Source: Anaerolineae bacterium
GTDB taxonomy: Bacteria > Chloroflexota > Anaerolineae > UBA4142 > SHND01
DNA: 64,000 bases
Assembly (NCBI GenBank): GCA_020851635.1
Contig: JADZCJ010000140.1
Coordinates: forward strand, 1-64,000
Reading direction: 5' to 3'
How positions within the stretch are numbered: position 1 is the stretch's first letter; the number at the start of each line of letters is the position of its first letter. A program made the translations under genes and the position numbers. Positions 10,283-18,783 of the stretch are shown piece by piece. Under the pieces are notes generated by a model that saw nothing but the letters and a program-made list of their open reading frames with translations, was not told the DNA's origin and did not search any database.

Positions 10283-11227
10283 GTGAGCTTGTGCCTTCAG
10301 ACCCACTCTGCGCGGCGCGATGAGGTGAACATTGCGCTCCAACAGATGCAGGCGCTGCTGGAAAATTTACCACTCCCAATCCTCGTCCAAAATTCCGATT
10401 GTCTGACTCTGCGTACGCTATTGCAAGTTGCGTTAGAGACGCAAAAGGAAATGCCACAGCTCCGCTGCGGTGCCCTCGGTTTTTTGTATCTTGAGCGCCA
10501 TAATGCGAACGGGAAGGATGAGCGTACTTCTGAGGTTCAAGGCGAGCTGCTAGCGTTCTTTTTGATGCAGCCGCGTCGCCCATGGACGAGTGAACAAATT
10601 TTTGAGGCACTCTGGTCTCAAAAAGACGTCCAGCGCGCCCAATGGTCCTTTCATACCGCACGCAAGCGCCTACATGAGTTTGCAGGCGAGGAAGTTATCT
10701 TCAAGCTAAAGCGAGGACAATATTCACTCAATCCCGAGATAACAATTTGGTTCGACGTCACAGAATTTGAGAGTCTTCTCACTCGCGCCTATACAATCCC
10801 CAACGTGACGGCTCGCATCCAACTGCTCGAAAGAGCGGTGCAGTTGTATCGCGGCGATTTTTTGGAAAAGAACTACAAGGATTGGGGAGTGCCGATACGC
10901 AGTCGCCTTCGCGAAAAATATATTAGCGCATTATTGCAGCTTGGACAGTTGACGCAGGAAGCCGCACCCGAACAAGCGATTGGATGGTATGAGCGAACAT
11001 TGCACCTTGATGATCTCAACGAGGATACTTGGCTCAAATTGATTCGGTTGCACGTTCAAACCAACAATCTGATTTCCGCCCATCGCACACTTGTTTTGTG
11101 CGCGGAAACATTCCAGCGCGAGATGAGCACAAAGCCAAGTGTTACGTTTTTGCAAACAGTTCGTTCACTCATTGGAGATGCAACTTTGACCAATTCTGGG
11201 AGGGACGAGCGGGTACATGTTGAGTAA
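10283..11227 (+). CDS. Winged-helix plus BTAD regulator (SARP-like)
   Basis: A probable transcription factor. Residues ~85-150 form a winged helix (PWTSEQIFEALW...SFHTARKRLHEFAG) and the remainder a bacterial transcriptional activator domain (YRGDFLEKNYKDWGVPIRSR, AIGWYERTLHLDDLNEDTW). The first standard start is GTG 10283, which has no ribosome site. Protein-like sequence continues upstream in the same frame to 10109, beginning near LIAQPNPLAAHNLEKEAA, without any ATG/GTG/TTG. The true start may be CTG 10136 behind AAGGGGG, inside the end of the ATPase gene. Confidence 0.7.
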   Translation: MSLCLQTHSARRDEVNIALQQMQALLENLPLPILVQNSDCLTLRTLLQVALETQKEMPQLRCGALGFLYLERHNANGKDERTSEVQGELLAFFLMQPRRPWTSEQIFEALWSQKDVQRAQWSFHTARKRLHEFAGEEVIFKLKRGQYSLNPEITIWFDVTEFESLLTRAYTIPNVTARIQLLERAVQLYRGDFLEKNYKDWGVPIRSRLREKYISALLQLGQLTQEAAPEQAIGWYERTLHLDDLNEDTWLKLIRLHVQTNNLISAHRTLVLCAETFQREMSTKPSVTFLQTVRSLIGDATLTNSGRDERVHVE

Positions 11228-11531
11228 AGCCGTCATTATTGGGAGCGTGTATGAAGAGCCACGTCGCGTCAACGAAAACACAATTGTCTTTAAAGTGATT
11301 TCCAAGACGGGCGATCATGCGCCGCGTCCCATCATCTTTCATGTGAGCGCTAGTGCCGACCTCGCAGCAGAGTTTATTGATTTGAAACGCGGAAATGGTG
11401 TATTGATTGACGCCTCGTTCAAGACAACACCCCAAGGAAATCCCCCACTCTACACATATCCAGACGGTCAACCATACACGCAGTACGAAGTCATCGCCGA
11501 GAAAATCGCAAAACTCAAAGGAATGACATGA
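11217..11531 (+). CDS. OB-fold protein, SSB-like
   Basis: A 104-residue protein whose N-terminus (MLSKAVIIGSVYEEPRRVNE) matches the opening strand pattern of single-strand DNA-binding proteins, followed by NTIVFKVISKTG and FKTTPQGNPPLYTYPDGQ. It lacks the acidic C-terminal tip that recruits partners in typical SSB. Its ATG overlaps the end of the BTAD gene by 11 bases. Function as a ssDNA or RNA binder is inferred. Confidence 0.5.
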   Translation: MLSKAVIIGSVYEEPRRVNENTIVFKVISKTGDHAPRPIIFHVSASADLAAEFIDLKRGNGVLIDASFKTTPQGNPPLYTYPDGQPYTQYEVIAEKIAKLKGMT

Positions 11532-11706
11532 GTCTGGACTGACCAAATCTAGACCAAAACAATCGTTTCTCCCCGAATGTTTATCCTCCATTCTATCTGC
11601 GTACTTTGACCACTCTTTGACACCTCCGCGCTGTCTGTCAATCAAAAGTCAAATTAGAATCATACAATACCCGCACAAATGATCGTCCTCGTGCGGAGCG
11701 ATTGAC

Positions 11707-12033
11707 GTGCCTACCCAGATTTTCACCGTCGGCAAGGTTGTTGCCGTAACTTTTGTGCATCTGCCCTTGCAAGGCAAAGTCACATTTGTTGACATTGCAG
11801 ATGAAGAAAACTCGGAACTGCTCTATCGCTACTGCTACAAGTCATCCAAGTTTCGCAAATTTGCACAAACGCTCGCTTTAGAAACTTATGTTGTAGCGGA
11901 AGGAGAGGTATCGCATCACAAGATGCAGAATCCCCGGAATGAGGTGCGTTCGACGCTGATGGTGGCTGGCAAGGTGTTGCGTATTTTGCAGTGCCCCGCC
12001 ACATCACTCGATCCGGGAAGGACAAAAGAATGA
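11707..12033 (+). CDS. Second small OB-fold-like protein
   Basis: A 108-residue protein from a GTG start, about 175 bases after the previous gene. The strand pattern (IFTVGKVVAVTFVHL, GKVTFVDIADEE, ETYVVAEGEVSHHKM, STLMVAGKVLRIL) suggests an SSB-like OB fold. The fold assignment is by pattern only. Its TGA overlaps the next ATG. Confidence 0.45.
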   Translation: MPTQIFTVGKVVAVTFVHLPLQGKVTFVDIADEENSELLYRYCYKSSKFRKFAQTLALETYVVAEGEVSHHKMQNPRNEVRSTLMVAGKVLRILQCPATSLDPGRTKE

Positions 12034-12686
12034 AAATGCGCAGGTTCAATCTGTCCAAGCGACGCGCACTCACTTTTGGTGCGACGGCGCGCATCATTTC
12101 CAGCATGGTAATGGGCGCGGTTTGGGGCGGCGGGTGGGCACTGTGCGTCGAAAGCTATCAAAACGAAGGCGGCATTTCATTTTTGGGCAATACCATTTCA
12201 CCATTGCAGGCGCTCAGTATCGGAATCGTCGCTGCTATTTTCGCGTTGGCGACCCTCGCGTTCGTCTTTCATCCGCATCGTCCCTTTTGGCGACCTCTGC
12301 TTGCAGCATTGATTGTTGCGTTTCTCGCCGCCATGTCGTTCTACGCAGCTCTCGCAGTACTCGCCACAATGCTGCCGAATGTTGCTCCGTCAACCCTTGA
12401 GGAATTTTGTCTGCCATTGGGTTGGAGTATTGACAACGCAGTACTGTTCATTACTCTGAGCAACATTGATGCGAGGTGTCAACATAGGTCGGATGACAAG
12501 CGCCGGGAGAAAAACGAGCGCGAAATTGTCAAACCTCTGTTCCTTCTCTTGCTTGTTTGGGGACTTTGGTTAATCTTTTTCGCCGCGCGCTCGATTGTTT
12601 CAATCAGCGTCATGCTGACGATTGTTCCATCTGTCGTGTGGACAGTACTGACAGTTTTTGCTGAAAAAAGGCTCGGGGTCACATGA
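12030..12686 (+). CDS. Multi-spanning membrane protein
   Basis: A 218-residue protein from the ATG that overlaps the previous stop (ATGA). Hydrophobic segments lie at about 20-40, 55-80, 88-112, 128-145, 172-190 and 193-212, separated by short charged loops, with a basic loop (QHRSDDKRREKNEREIVK) between the fourth and fifth. No transporter motif is recognised. It is translationally coupled to its neighbours, so it probably anchors or signals for the same system. Confidence 0.65.
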   Translation: MKMRRFNLSKRRALTFGATARIISSMVMGAVWGGGWALCVESYQNEGGISFLGNTISPLQALSIGIVAAIFALATLAFVFHPHRPFWRPLLAALIVAFLAAMSFYAALAVLATMLPNVAPSTLEEFCLPLGWSIDNAVLFITLSNIDARCQHRSDDKRREKNEREIVKPLFLLLLVWGLWLIFFAARSIVSISVMLTIVPSVVWTVLTVFAEKRLGVT

Positions 12687-13213
12687 GCGAACCTGTACTG
12701 ATTTCTCGGCAACAGCTCATTCGAACTTTTGGCTTTAGCGCGACGCTTGTGGAAAGCCTTGGACCTCCCGATTACATCCGTGCAAACCCGCATTGGGGCA
12801 ATACGCATTTTTATGACCTCGCGCGCGTGGAGGTATTCGCGGAAGAACATGCGGCCCGTATTGCGCGCATTGTTGCAACGAGACGGCGACGGCAAGAGAG
12901 CGCGCGTCATGTGATTTCTCGGCGGCGAGCGGAAACGCTAGAATGGAGCAGGACGGTTACGATCATTCTTGAACCTATCTCACCGTCCGCCTTCGAACGC
13001 GCGCGGCGCTATTTCGCGCCACAGCCCTTGACACGCGAGCGGGCATTGCTGTATCTGCAACTTCACTACACAAACTATCTTGAATGTGTGTCACTCGCCG
13101 CGGGTCGTTGCAATGCGAATGAGGCGCGGCTTGTTTTGCGTGAACGGGTTGAGGAGATGTTAAACGAGGTAGTGGCAGCACAGAGCATCGCGTTGCTCGC
13201 GCCGCCAAATTAA
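12683..13213 (+). CDS. Hypothetical protein with possible MerR/excisionase-like N-terminus
   Basis: The 176-residue product overlaps the membrane protein gene by four bases. Its N-terminus (ISRQQLIRTFGFSATLVESLGPP ... THFYDLARVEVF) resembles an excisionase/MerR-like winged helix in which a Tyr/Phe-Asp strand ends the wing. A basic helix (RRRRQESARHVISRRRAE) follows, then a helical C-terminal region. Function unknown. Last gene of the + strand cluster. Confidence 0.55.
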   Translation: MSEPVLISRQQLIRTFGFSATLVESLGPPDYIRANPHWGNTHFYDLARVEVFAEEHAARIARIVATRRRRQESARHVISRRRAETLEWSRTVTIILEPISPSAFERARRYFAPQPLTRERALLYLQLHYTNYLECVSLAAGRCNANEARLVLRERVEEMLNEVVAAQSIALLAPPN

Positions 13214-13267
13214 ATCGTTATGAGGAGGGAATTTCCGAGGCGAGGAATTCGAATCGAGAGGCCTTCT

Positions 13268-13615
13268 TCAAGTGAGTAGCTGTTTCAAATTGTTCCCACT
13301 TGTTGCGTATTTGGCATTGGCTAGCAAAACGGTCAAAAAGGTGCGCGGTGGTTGTCCGAAGGGATCAGCAATATCTTGCAGATCGAGCGCCCGCGCGATT
13401 TCCGCCTTCAGTTTGTTCCTCCATCAGAGCGATTCGGACATATCGCAAAAATTCTTGTCGGTGATGCCCTCGTGTCCATCCAAACATATCATACAAAATC
13501 GCGCTTCAAGTGATGAGGTCCAACGTGTCAATTCTGGATGCGTGTTCCATCCTGGGTCATACAGTAAGCAATGTTGCGCTGCGTGTATGGATGCGTGCGA
13601 TTTTTTCGTCGTCAA
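13268..13615 (-). pseudogene. Decayed gene remnant with an in-frame TGA
   Basis: A minus-strand reading frame encodes protein-like sequence (RFCMICLDGHEGITDKNFCD) up to a TGA at about 13424, then continues in the same frame (WRNKLKAEIARALDLQDIAD, PFGQPPRTFLTVLLANAKYA) to a second stop at 13268. Upstream of 13615 the frame breaks again, and a fragment DAWIIDDEKIARIH sits in another frame. UGA is used as stop by certain genes nearby (acs), so recoding is unlikely. The CxxC plus DGHEG part hints at a metal site. The family is not recognised. Confidence 0.5.
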
Positions 13616-13661
13616 TTATCCAAGCGTCCGCTCAGCCTATCAGAAATGCAGGTGGCCGTGT

Positions 13662-15041
13662 TCAGTCTAATCCCTGTGATGAAGTTGTTCCCAATAGATC
13701 TGTCAACCCATCTTCGAATTTTCGTGTGAGATCATCACCTCCACTTCGCGCATGGGCTGTTTCGTGCAACAAGGCCCCAGCATACTCTCGCAGATTTCGG
13801 AGTTGAGATCGCTTTATGACAATTCTTTGTTCATTTTCTTCCCATACCCCGACCGCCTCATCAAATCCCTGTAACCTCATTGTTTCCGAAATCAGAATCT
13901 TTTTGACGTTGGGGGGTTTGCCACCTGCTAAACGTAGAATATCTTTGGTTCTGTCGAAGACCATACGTTCCTTGTGCGTCAATTCATCCGGCTTGACAAA
14001 AGTGAACTCGAAGCTCTCGTTCCATTGATGAGCATATACGTCAAGGTCTCTGATTGGCTGCCCCAACAAGTCCTTGAGTCCGCGAATCCTTTGTTTTACG
14101 TTCTCCGGGATGGTAACGACCTTATATCCATCTGCAATCGCACTATCAACCATTGATGCCGCCAGCAAGTATTCCATTGGAGTAAGAAAGATATATTTGC
14201 CGCTCGCATTCAAAAGTTTGCAACCGTGAACGGCCACATCAATCCATTTGAGTTCATCATGTGATTTTCCCGTCTCAAACTGTTTCAAGTCACCAACGAT
14301 AATTTCAGCAACAGCTGGCTGCCGGCATTCCAAGAGAATGTCCTTGACCCTGTCAGCATAGGCACTTCTCCCAACATGGGTGCGCTCTCGGTTGAGCGCT
14401 TTTCGCATGGATTGAGTCATAGACGTGATATTGTATGAAAAAAGAAAATTGTCTTCTTCAGCAACTCTCACTCCGCTAATAAAGATCCGAGCGCCGTGTT
14501 TCCCTCGTCTCAATACATGTCCGTACTTTGTATCCTCTAAAAGTTTTTCATCAGAAAACTTGAGAAAGAAACTTTTGGCGCGCTCAATCTGTTTCTGGGT
14601 GATGCCTTTGAGAATGAATTCTGTGCCAACAAATGATGAGTCACTTGGTTCCGAGATTAGCGCGTGCAGAGTAATCACATCATCAAATCCTTGCTTGGAG
14701 GATTTTCCCAACTCAATGTCTCCGTGTCGTAAGAGAATAGACACTATGATTCTGTGTCTGTCTAGAGTGGCAAGTGCATCCTTCAATCCGACGCCGAATT
14801 TACCTATCACCAAGTTCGGGCTATTCAGTTTTTCCGAATTCTCGTTTTGCGTTAGGTGTTGATATCGCAATCCTCTACCAAAATCTCGGATATGCCAGCC
14901 AGAGGCATTCTTGAATATCTCAACCTCACGTGTGTTAGTTAACAGCTGTTCGTCTATGGCATTCGCGATAATTTCACGTAAAGCGTCGGAAACATCCCAG
15001 TTCTCAAGAACCTTTTCCATATTCAGATCGAATTTTCTCAT
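13662..15041 (-). CDS. GHKL ATPase fused to an HExxH metalloprotease
   Basis: A 459-residue protein. The N-terminal third is a Hsp90/MutL-type ATP-binding fold: N box REIIANAIDE (E23, N27), DFGRGL for the next ATP-contact motif and GKFGVGLKDALATL for the lid glycine motif. The C-terminus carries LLHETAHARSGG with a zincin motif (H426, E427, H430) followed by acidic residues. An in-frame ATG further upstream exists, but GAGGAAAGG eight bases before 15041 marks this start. ATP-gated proteolysis is an inference. A frameshifted small gene precedes it on the same strand. Confidence 0.75.
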   Translation of the reverse strand: MRKFDLNMEKVLENWDVSDALREIIANAIDEQLLTNTREVEIFKNASGWHIRDFGRGLRYQHLTQNENSEKLNSPNLVIGKFGVGLKDALATLDRHRIIVSILLRHGDIELGKSSKQGFDDVITLHALISEPSDSSFVGTEFILKGITQKQIERAKSFFLKFSDEKLLEDTKYGHVLRRGKHGARIFISGVRVAEEDNFLFSYNITSMTQSMRKALNRERTHVGRSAYADRVKDILLECRQPAVAEIIVGDLKQFETGKSHDELKWIDVAVHGCKLLNASGKYIFLTPMEYLLAASMVDSAIADGYKVVTIPENVKQRIRGLKDLLGQPIRDLDVYAHQWNESFEFTFVKPDELTHKERMVFDRTKDILRLAGGKPPNVKKILISETMRLQGFDEAVGVWEENEQRIVIKRSQLRNLREYAGALLHETAHARSGGDDLTRKFEDGLTDLLGTTSSQGLD

Positions 15042-15128
15042 CAGAGTGCCTTTCCTCGTGCCAAGAGTTTGGTTTCGAATGGCTACCATAGGTACAGAAT
15101 TTTGATGAATCCGATTGTACACGCAGGA

Positions 15129-15426
15129 TTAACTCTCATCAACCACTATCCAAGCAAGACCTTCATACTTTGAATGGGCCTCGCGCACATATGGAGCACA
15201 ACGCGCGAGGGTGAGTTGCTTCAATTCTTTTTTGGTATCCTCTACTTCAATTAGCCCGATGATACAACCGCGACCCTTTTAGAGCGCGGTAAAGATTTGG
15301 CATTGCGGGCACGCAATTGGTAATACGCTGCCGTAAATCGTCTTGTACGATGTATTCGCCTAAACGATGGCAGTAATGTTGGTCGCAGCTAAGCACCAAG
15401 GCACGTGAAATTTTGGAAATACGCAT
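15129..15426 (-). pseudogene. Frameshifted small gene upstream of the GHKL-protease
   Basis: From ATG 15426 (GAAGG ribosome site) the frame reads MRISKISRALVLSCDQHYCH and on through LGEYIVQDDLRQRITNCVPA to about residue 50, then stops at 15247. A single-base change in the AAAAGGG run near 15275 restores an open frame (GRGCIIGLIEVEDTKKELKQ) ending with WIVVDES at 15129. The 298-base length is one base over a codon multiple. It is therefore a ~98-residue gene broken by one indel or a sequencing error. Cysteines and a histidine near the N-terminus could bind metal. It is probably a partner of the GHKL-protease. Confidence 0.55.
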
Positions 15427-15453
15427 ATCATCCTTCTATTATTTGGGCTGTGG

Positions 15454-15509
15454 AAAAAAAAGAGGGATTTCGTCCTGCTGTGAGTACTCACAGCAGGACG
15501 AAATCCCTC
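15454..15509 (-). terminator. Perfect 48-bp palindrome with U-tract
   Basis: The arms at 15462-15485 and 15486-15509 are 24 bp and fully complementary with no spacer. On the minus strand the hairpin is followed by eight U residues (A-run at 15454-15461), so it is a very strong terminator for the P450 operon, 200 bases after its stop. It lies 28 bases upstream of the small frameshifted gene. Confidence 0.8.
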
Positions 15510-15708
15510 GACTACAAAATGACCGAACCTTATTCCTGACGTCTCCATTTCCAATGGATGCAGAGGTCAGGGCAAATGCGACAACCTACGCAGAGAGATG
15601 TGACGCAGAAAGGCGTCTATTATTCAATTGTACGATGAGTATAACGGTTCGAATGTTGTAGGTCAAGAGTTTGACAATCCAATGTTTTGCGAATTGGTTT
15701 CAGTATCT

Positions 15709-17034
15709 TCACTTGCACCGCGTTACTCGCATCGTAATCGGCGTACGCGGGCGCAGAGTAAACCCCGGCTTGACATCAGGAATCGGAGAGACGAGCTCGA
15801 AATTCCAACGCGGCAGCAGTGTCGCCAAAATGAGCGCGCCTTCCATCAAGGCAAAGCCCTCGCCAATGCAGCGACGCGGACCGCCACTAAAGGGAGTATA
15901 AGCATAGGGCGGTGGGTTGTAATTCTCCCAGCGGTCGGGACAATACGAATACGGCGATGGGAAAAAGCGCGCGTCTCGATGCACAATCCAAGGTGACATT
16001 GTTACGAACGCGCCTTTCGGGATGTGTTCGTCGCCGAGCATAACGTCCTCGACTGCGCGCCGTCCCAGTCCCCACACTGGAGGATACATTCGCAGTGTCT
16101 CGGTGATAACGGCGCGCAGATACGGAAGACGTGCGGTTGTTTCGCCCGATAGATTTTCCAATTTGAGCCGCGTCTCGATTTCGTTTCGCGCCTGTAGCAA
16201 AACTGCAGGATGCTGCGAGAGCAGATAGATCGCCCAGGTCAACATCAATGCCGTCGTCTCGTGCCCTGCAATCAGCAGCGTGACGAGTTCATCAGTCACC
16301 CTCTCTCTTGCATCATGCTCACCTGCCGCTGTGCTATTACCAGAAGAATGCGCTGGGCAACCTCCATCGTTTTGCAGTGCGGAACCCCATTCGATTTGTT
16401 GCTCCAAATACGCGCGATGCGCGAGCCCGCGCAGTGTCTCGCGCGCAGCGTAAAAGCGTTTTATCGCTGGCAGCGGCAGCCGAACCAAATTGTCCCCCCA
16501 CGGCAGCATCAGCACACCAAACATGTTTACAACTTCGCTCAACGCGTGATATGCTTCGGTGATTTCATCATCCTCGAGTCGCAAACCCAAAAACACTTCT
16601 GCCGCGATGGCGAGCGCGAGATGTGACATTTCACCAGCAAGATCAATCGTTTCCCCGTCGCGCCAATGCGCGCCCGTTTCGCAAGCGCGAGCAGTAATCG
16701 CATCTGGATATTCCATTAAACGCTCGCGGCGAAACAACGGCTGGAGTGCGCGCCTACGCTCGACATGTTCCGCGCCTTCGAGCGTGAGCGTGCTAAATCC
16801 GAGCACGAGACGCGCGCGCTGGATCCCTCGCCCTTTGTGAAAGGAAGAATGCTTGGTGGACAAACATTCTCGAATGATGTCAGGATGAAACGCATAATAG
16901 ACCGGTGCGGTCGGATAACGGACATGCACCAAATCGCCTTCGCGCGCGAGCGCTTCGAGCCATCCGAGCGGATCGCGGCGCGGTCCAAAGATAATTCGAG
17001 GTAGACGAGTGAGAGGAATCTCAACTGCATGCAT
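15709..17034 (-). CDS. Cytochrome P450
   Basis: A heme monooxygenase of about 441 residues. It has the I-helix motif LLIAGHETTALML, the K-helix ETLRMYPP (ExxR), the PDRW segment and the heme loop FSGGPRRCIGEG with the proximal cysteine at about residue 389. There is no membrane anchor, so it is a soluble bacterial type that needs a separate redox partner; none is encoded nearby. The start is uncertain: ATG 17034 or a TTG at 17058 overlapping the upstream gene. It is the last gene of the Xre-protease-membrane protein operon. Substrate unknown. Confidence 0.93.
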   Translation of the reverse strand: MHAVEIPLTRLPRIIFGPRRDPLGWLEALAREGDLVHVRYPTAPVYYAFHPDIIRECLSTKHSSFHKGRGIQRARLVLGFSTLTLEGAEHVERRRALQPLFRRERLMEYPDAITARACETGAHWRDGETIDLAGEMSHLALAIAAEVFLGLRLEDDEITEAYHALSEVVNMFGVLMLPWGDNLVRLPLPAIKRFYAARETLRGLAHRAYLEQQIEWGSALQNDGGCPAHSSGNSTAAGEHDARERVTDELVTLLIAGHETTALMLTWAIYLLSQHPAVLLQARNEIETRLKLENLSGETTARLPYLRAVITETLRMYPPVWGLGRRAVEDVMLGDEHIPKGAFVTMSPWIVHRDARFFPSPYSYCPDRWENYNPPPYAYTPFSGGPRRCIGEGFALMEGALILATLLPRWNFELVSPIPDVKPGFTLRPRTPITMRVTRCK

Positions 17035-17041
17035 AGGGGAA

Positions 17042-18106
17042 TTACGCCGTTGGTTCAATGGGGAACGGAAGGATCAGTTGGCGCAGACGCACTGTCCACT
17101 GCTTGAACCAGAGTCGCCGCGCCATCTGGCGAAGACGTTCCAAGAGCTCATCGGGTGCGATTGGGTCATGAATCGCTTCGACGCCATCGAGGTGTAGCGT
17201 CGCCGAGGCAGGCAAACTCTCGAGCAGCAAAAGTCGGTCGAGAACATCAATCATCGAACTGTAAAGCACGTACGCAGGCTGGTTCAGACGCGTGCGCCAA
17301 TCGGGCAGGGGCCAGGGAAGCGGCGCGGTCGAATGAACCAGCGCAGCTCGCAGAATGGCGAGCTCGAGAATCGCGCGCTGCTGATCGAGATAAATGAGTG
17401 CTCGTGCCACCCGCTCTATGATCAATGGGGGCAAACACCCCGCGAGGAAAAACACAGTGGCGGCGAGATTGATGTTCTTTTCAAGCGTGAGCGCTAATGC
17501 GCTCCATTCACTTGCGGTTAGGACGGTGCCGATGTGGACAAGCACAAACAACCGATTCACAAACGCGAGAACGGTGCCGAAGGTCAAAAAACCAAAGCGC
17601 AGTCGCCCGGCGAGGAACCGATCACCTTTCCATAAGCGGACCAGACAGCGCGTCAATTCCAGGAATAGCACCACCGTACTCAGTGCCGCGGAAACACGAA
17701 GCAGGATAAACGCGGGCGAGGTGTAGTAGAGGGTTGCATCAACATTAGCAAACGGAGGCAGAGACGTTTGTAGCAGCTGCAAACACACGACGATCCAGAT
17801 GCCGTAAAAAGCAAGGATCGCTGCGGCGACGATTCGGGGCATTTGCCAACCCTTTATCGTGTAGAGCGCGGCGAGTGCCAGAACGTAACATATCTCGAGA
17901 AAGAAAAAGCGCAGCACGAGTTGCCATAGCGGGTTCATGAACGTGCCAAGCCATGGTTCGCTGCCAACCCAGTAGGCGAGACCGTTAAAGAAAACAAAGC
18001 CCCGAATGAGCCAGGTCGTGCGCGAGCCGCTACGGCTGAGGATGTGATGGGGCAAGAAAAAGTAGAGGATGACGGCGATGAATGGAATGAGGAGCAGGAT
18101 TGGCAT
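17042..18106 (-). CDS. Multi-spanning membrane protein with cytoplasmic C-terminal domain
   Basis: A 354-residue protein. Seven hydrophobic helices occupy roughly residues 1-235 (for example MPILLLIPFIAVILYFFLP and VVLFLELTRCLVRLW), followed by a ~120-residue soluble helical tail. This topology, with Xre and ImmA-like neighbours, resembles the MAB_1171c-type membrane proteins of actinobacteria; that link is from memory. It starts five bases after the protease stop without its own ribosome site, so translation is coupled. It may be a sensor for the operon. Confidence 0.65.
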   Translation of the reverse strand: MPILLLIPFIAVILYFFLPHHILSRSGSRTTWLIRGFVFFNGLAYWVGSEPWLGTFMNPLWQLVLRFFFLEICYVLALAALYTIKGWQMPRIVAAAILAFYGIWIVVCLQLLQTSLPPFANVDATLYYTSPAFILLRVSAALSTVVLFLELTRCLVRLWKGDRFLAGRLRFGFLTFGTVLAFVNRLFVLVHIGTVLTASEWSALALTLEKNINLAATVFFLAGCLPPLIIERVARALIYLDQQRAILELAILRAALVHSTAPLPWPLPDWRTRLNQPAYVLYSSMIDVLDRLLLLESLPASATLHLDGVEAIHDPIAPDELLERLRQMARRLWFKQWTVRLRQLILPFPIEPTA

Positions 18107-18110
18107 CGTT

Positions 18111-18704
18111 CTATTTACCGATGATGGACTTGATCAACCGATCGGTTGCTGCATCGGACGAGAGTCCCTGGGCGCGGCCGCGGGCGTGCAGCCCTATGCG
18201 CCGCTGTTCAGCCAGCCGGGCCAGGGTCTCCGCCATAATATCGCGTTCTAGTACCGGCACGGACAGACGTTCGGGGTCTACGGCTCGGCACGTCGCACCA
18301 GGAGAGCGGCATACGCCTGAAATATCCCCTTTCAAGTCTAGCAGCTGCTCCGGAGTGAGCATGATCGTCTGATGCCCGAGCGCGATATGCGCCAGTTCAT
18401 GCGCGCGGACATGTTCAACCATGATGGGCATCAGTCCGGTTGACGTGATTACGATCTCAACGGGGCGCGATTCAAGTGCGCCCGGAGCCGGGAGAAGGAC
18501 CAGGCGAGCGCCGAAAAATCCTTTTGGCAGCGGCAGCTGAATAAACTGAATTTTCTTGAAGAGGAAGGACTCGAGACGCTGCGCCCAGTTTTCGATGCTA
18601 AAGTCTTGGGCATCCGGCACGAGCGCCTCCAGCGCGTCATTGATGTGCGCGAGGGCGCGCGCATCTAAGACATCTGTCAAGTGTGCTTGGCGTTGCTGAT
18701 TCAT
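18111..18704 (-). CDS. ImmA/IrrE-like metalloprotease
   Basis: A 197-residue protein with AHELAHIALGH, giving zinc ligands H102 and H106 and catalytic E103. The N-terminal part (ENWAQRLESFLFKKIQFIQL) and the strand before the motif fit the ImmA/IrrE fold. Members usually cleave a partner Xre repressor to switch on genes. The preceding gene encodes such an Xre protein, which is the likely substrate. Confidence 0.8.
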   Translation of the reverse strand: MNQQRQAHLTDVLDARALAHINDALEALVPDAQDFSIENWAQRLESFLFKKIQFIQLPLPKGFFGARLVLLPAPGALESRPVEIVITSTGLMPIMVEHVRAHELAHIALGHQTIMLTPEQLLDLKGDISGVCRSPGATCRAVDPERLSVPVLERDIMAETLARLAEQRRIGLHARGRAQGLSSDAATDRLIKSIIGK

Positions 18705-18783
18705 CGTTCTCTCTCAAGGTTAGAAAACGGGAGAGACCTGAGCGCAGGGGGCAAAAGGTATGCCCTGGCCTGACGATGGGCGA

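Noticed and set aside
13268-13615. UGA read as tryptophan
   Set aside because: TGA ends certain intact genes nearby, including acs and dnaE-neighbour genes with overlapping ATGA starts.
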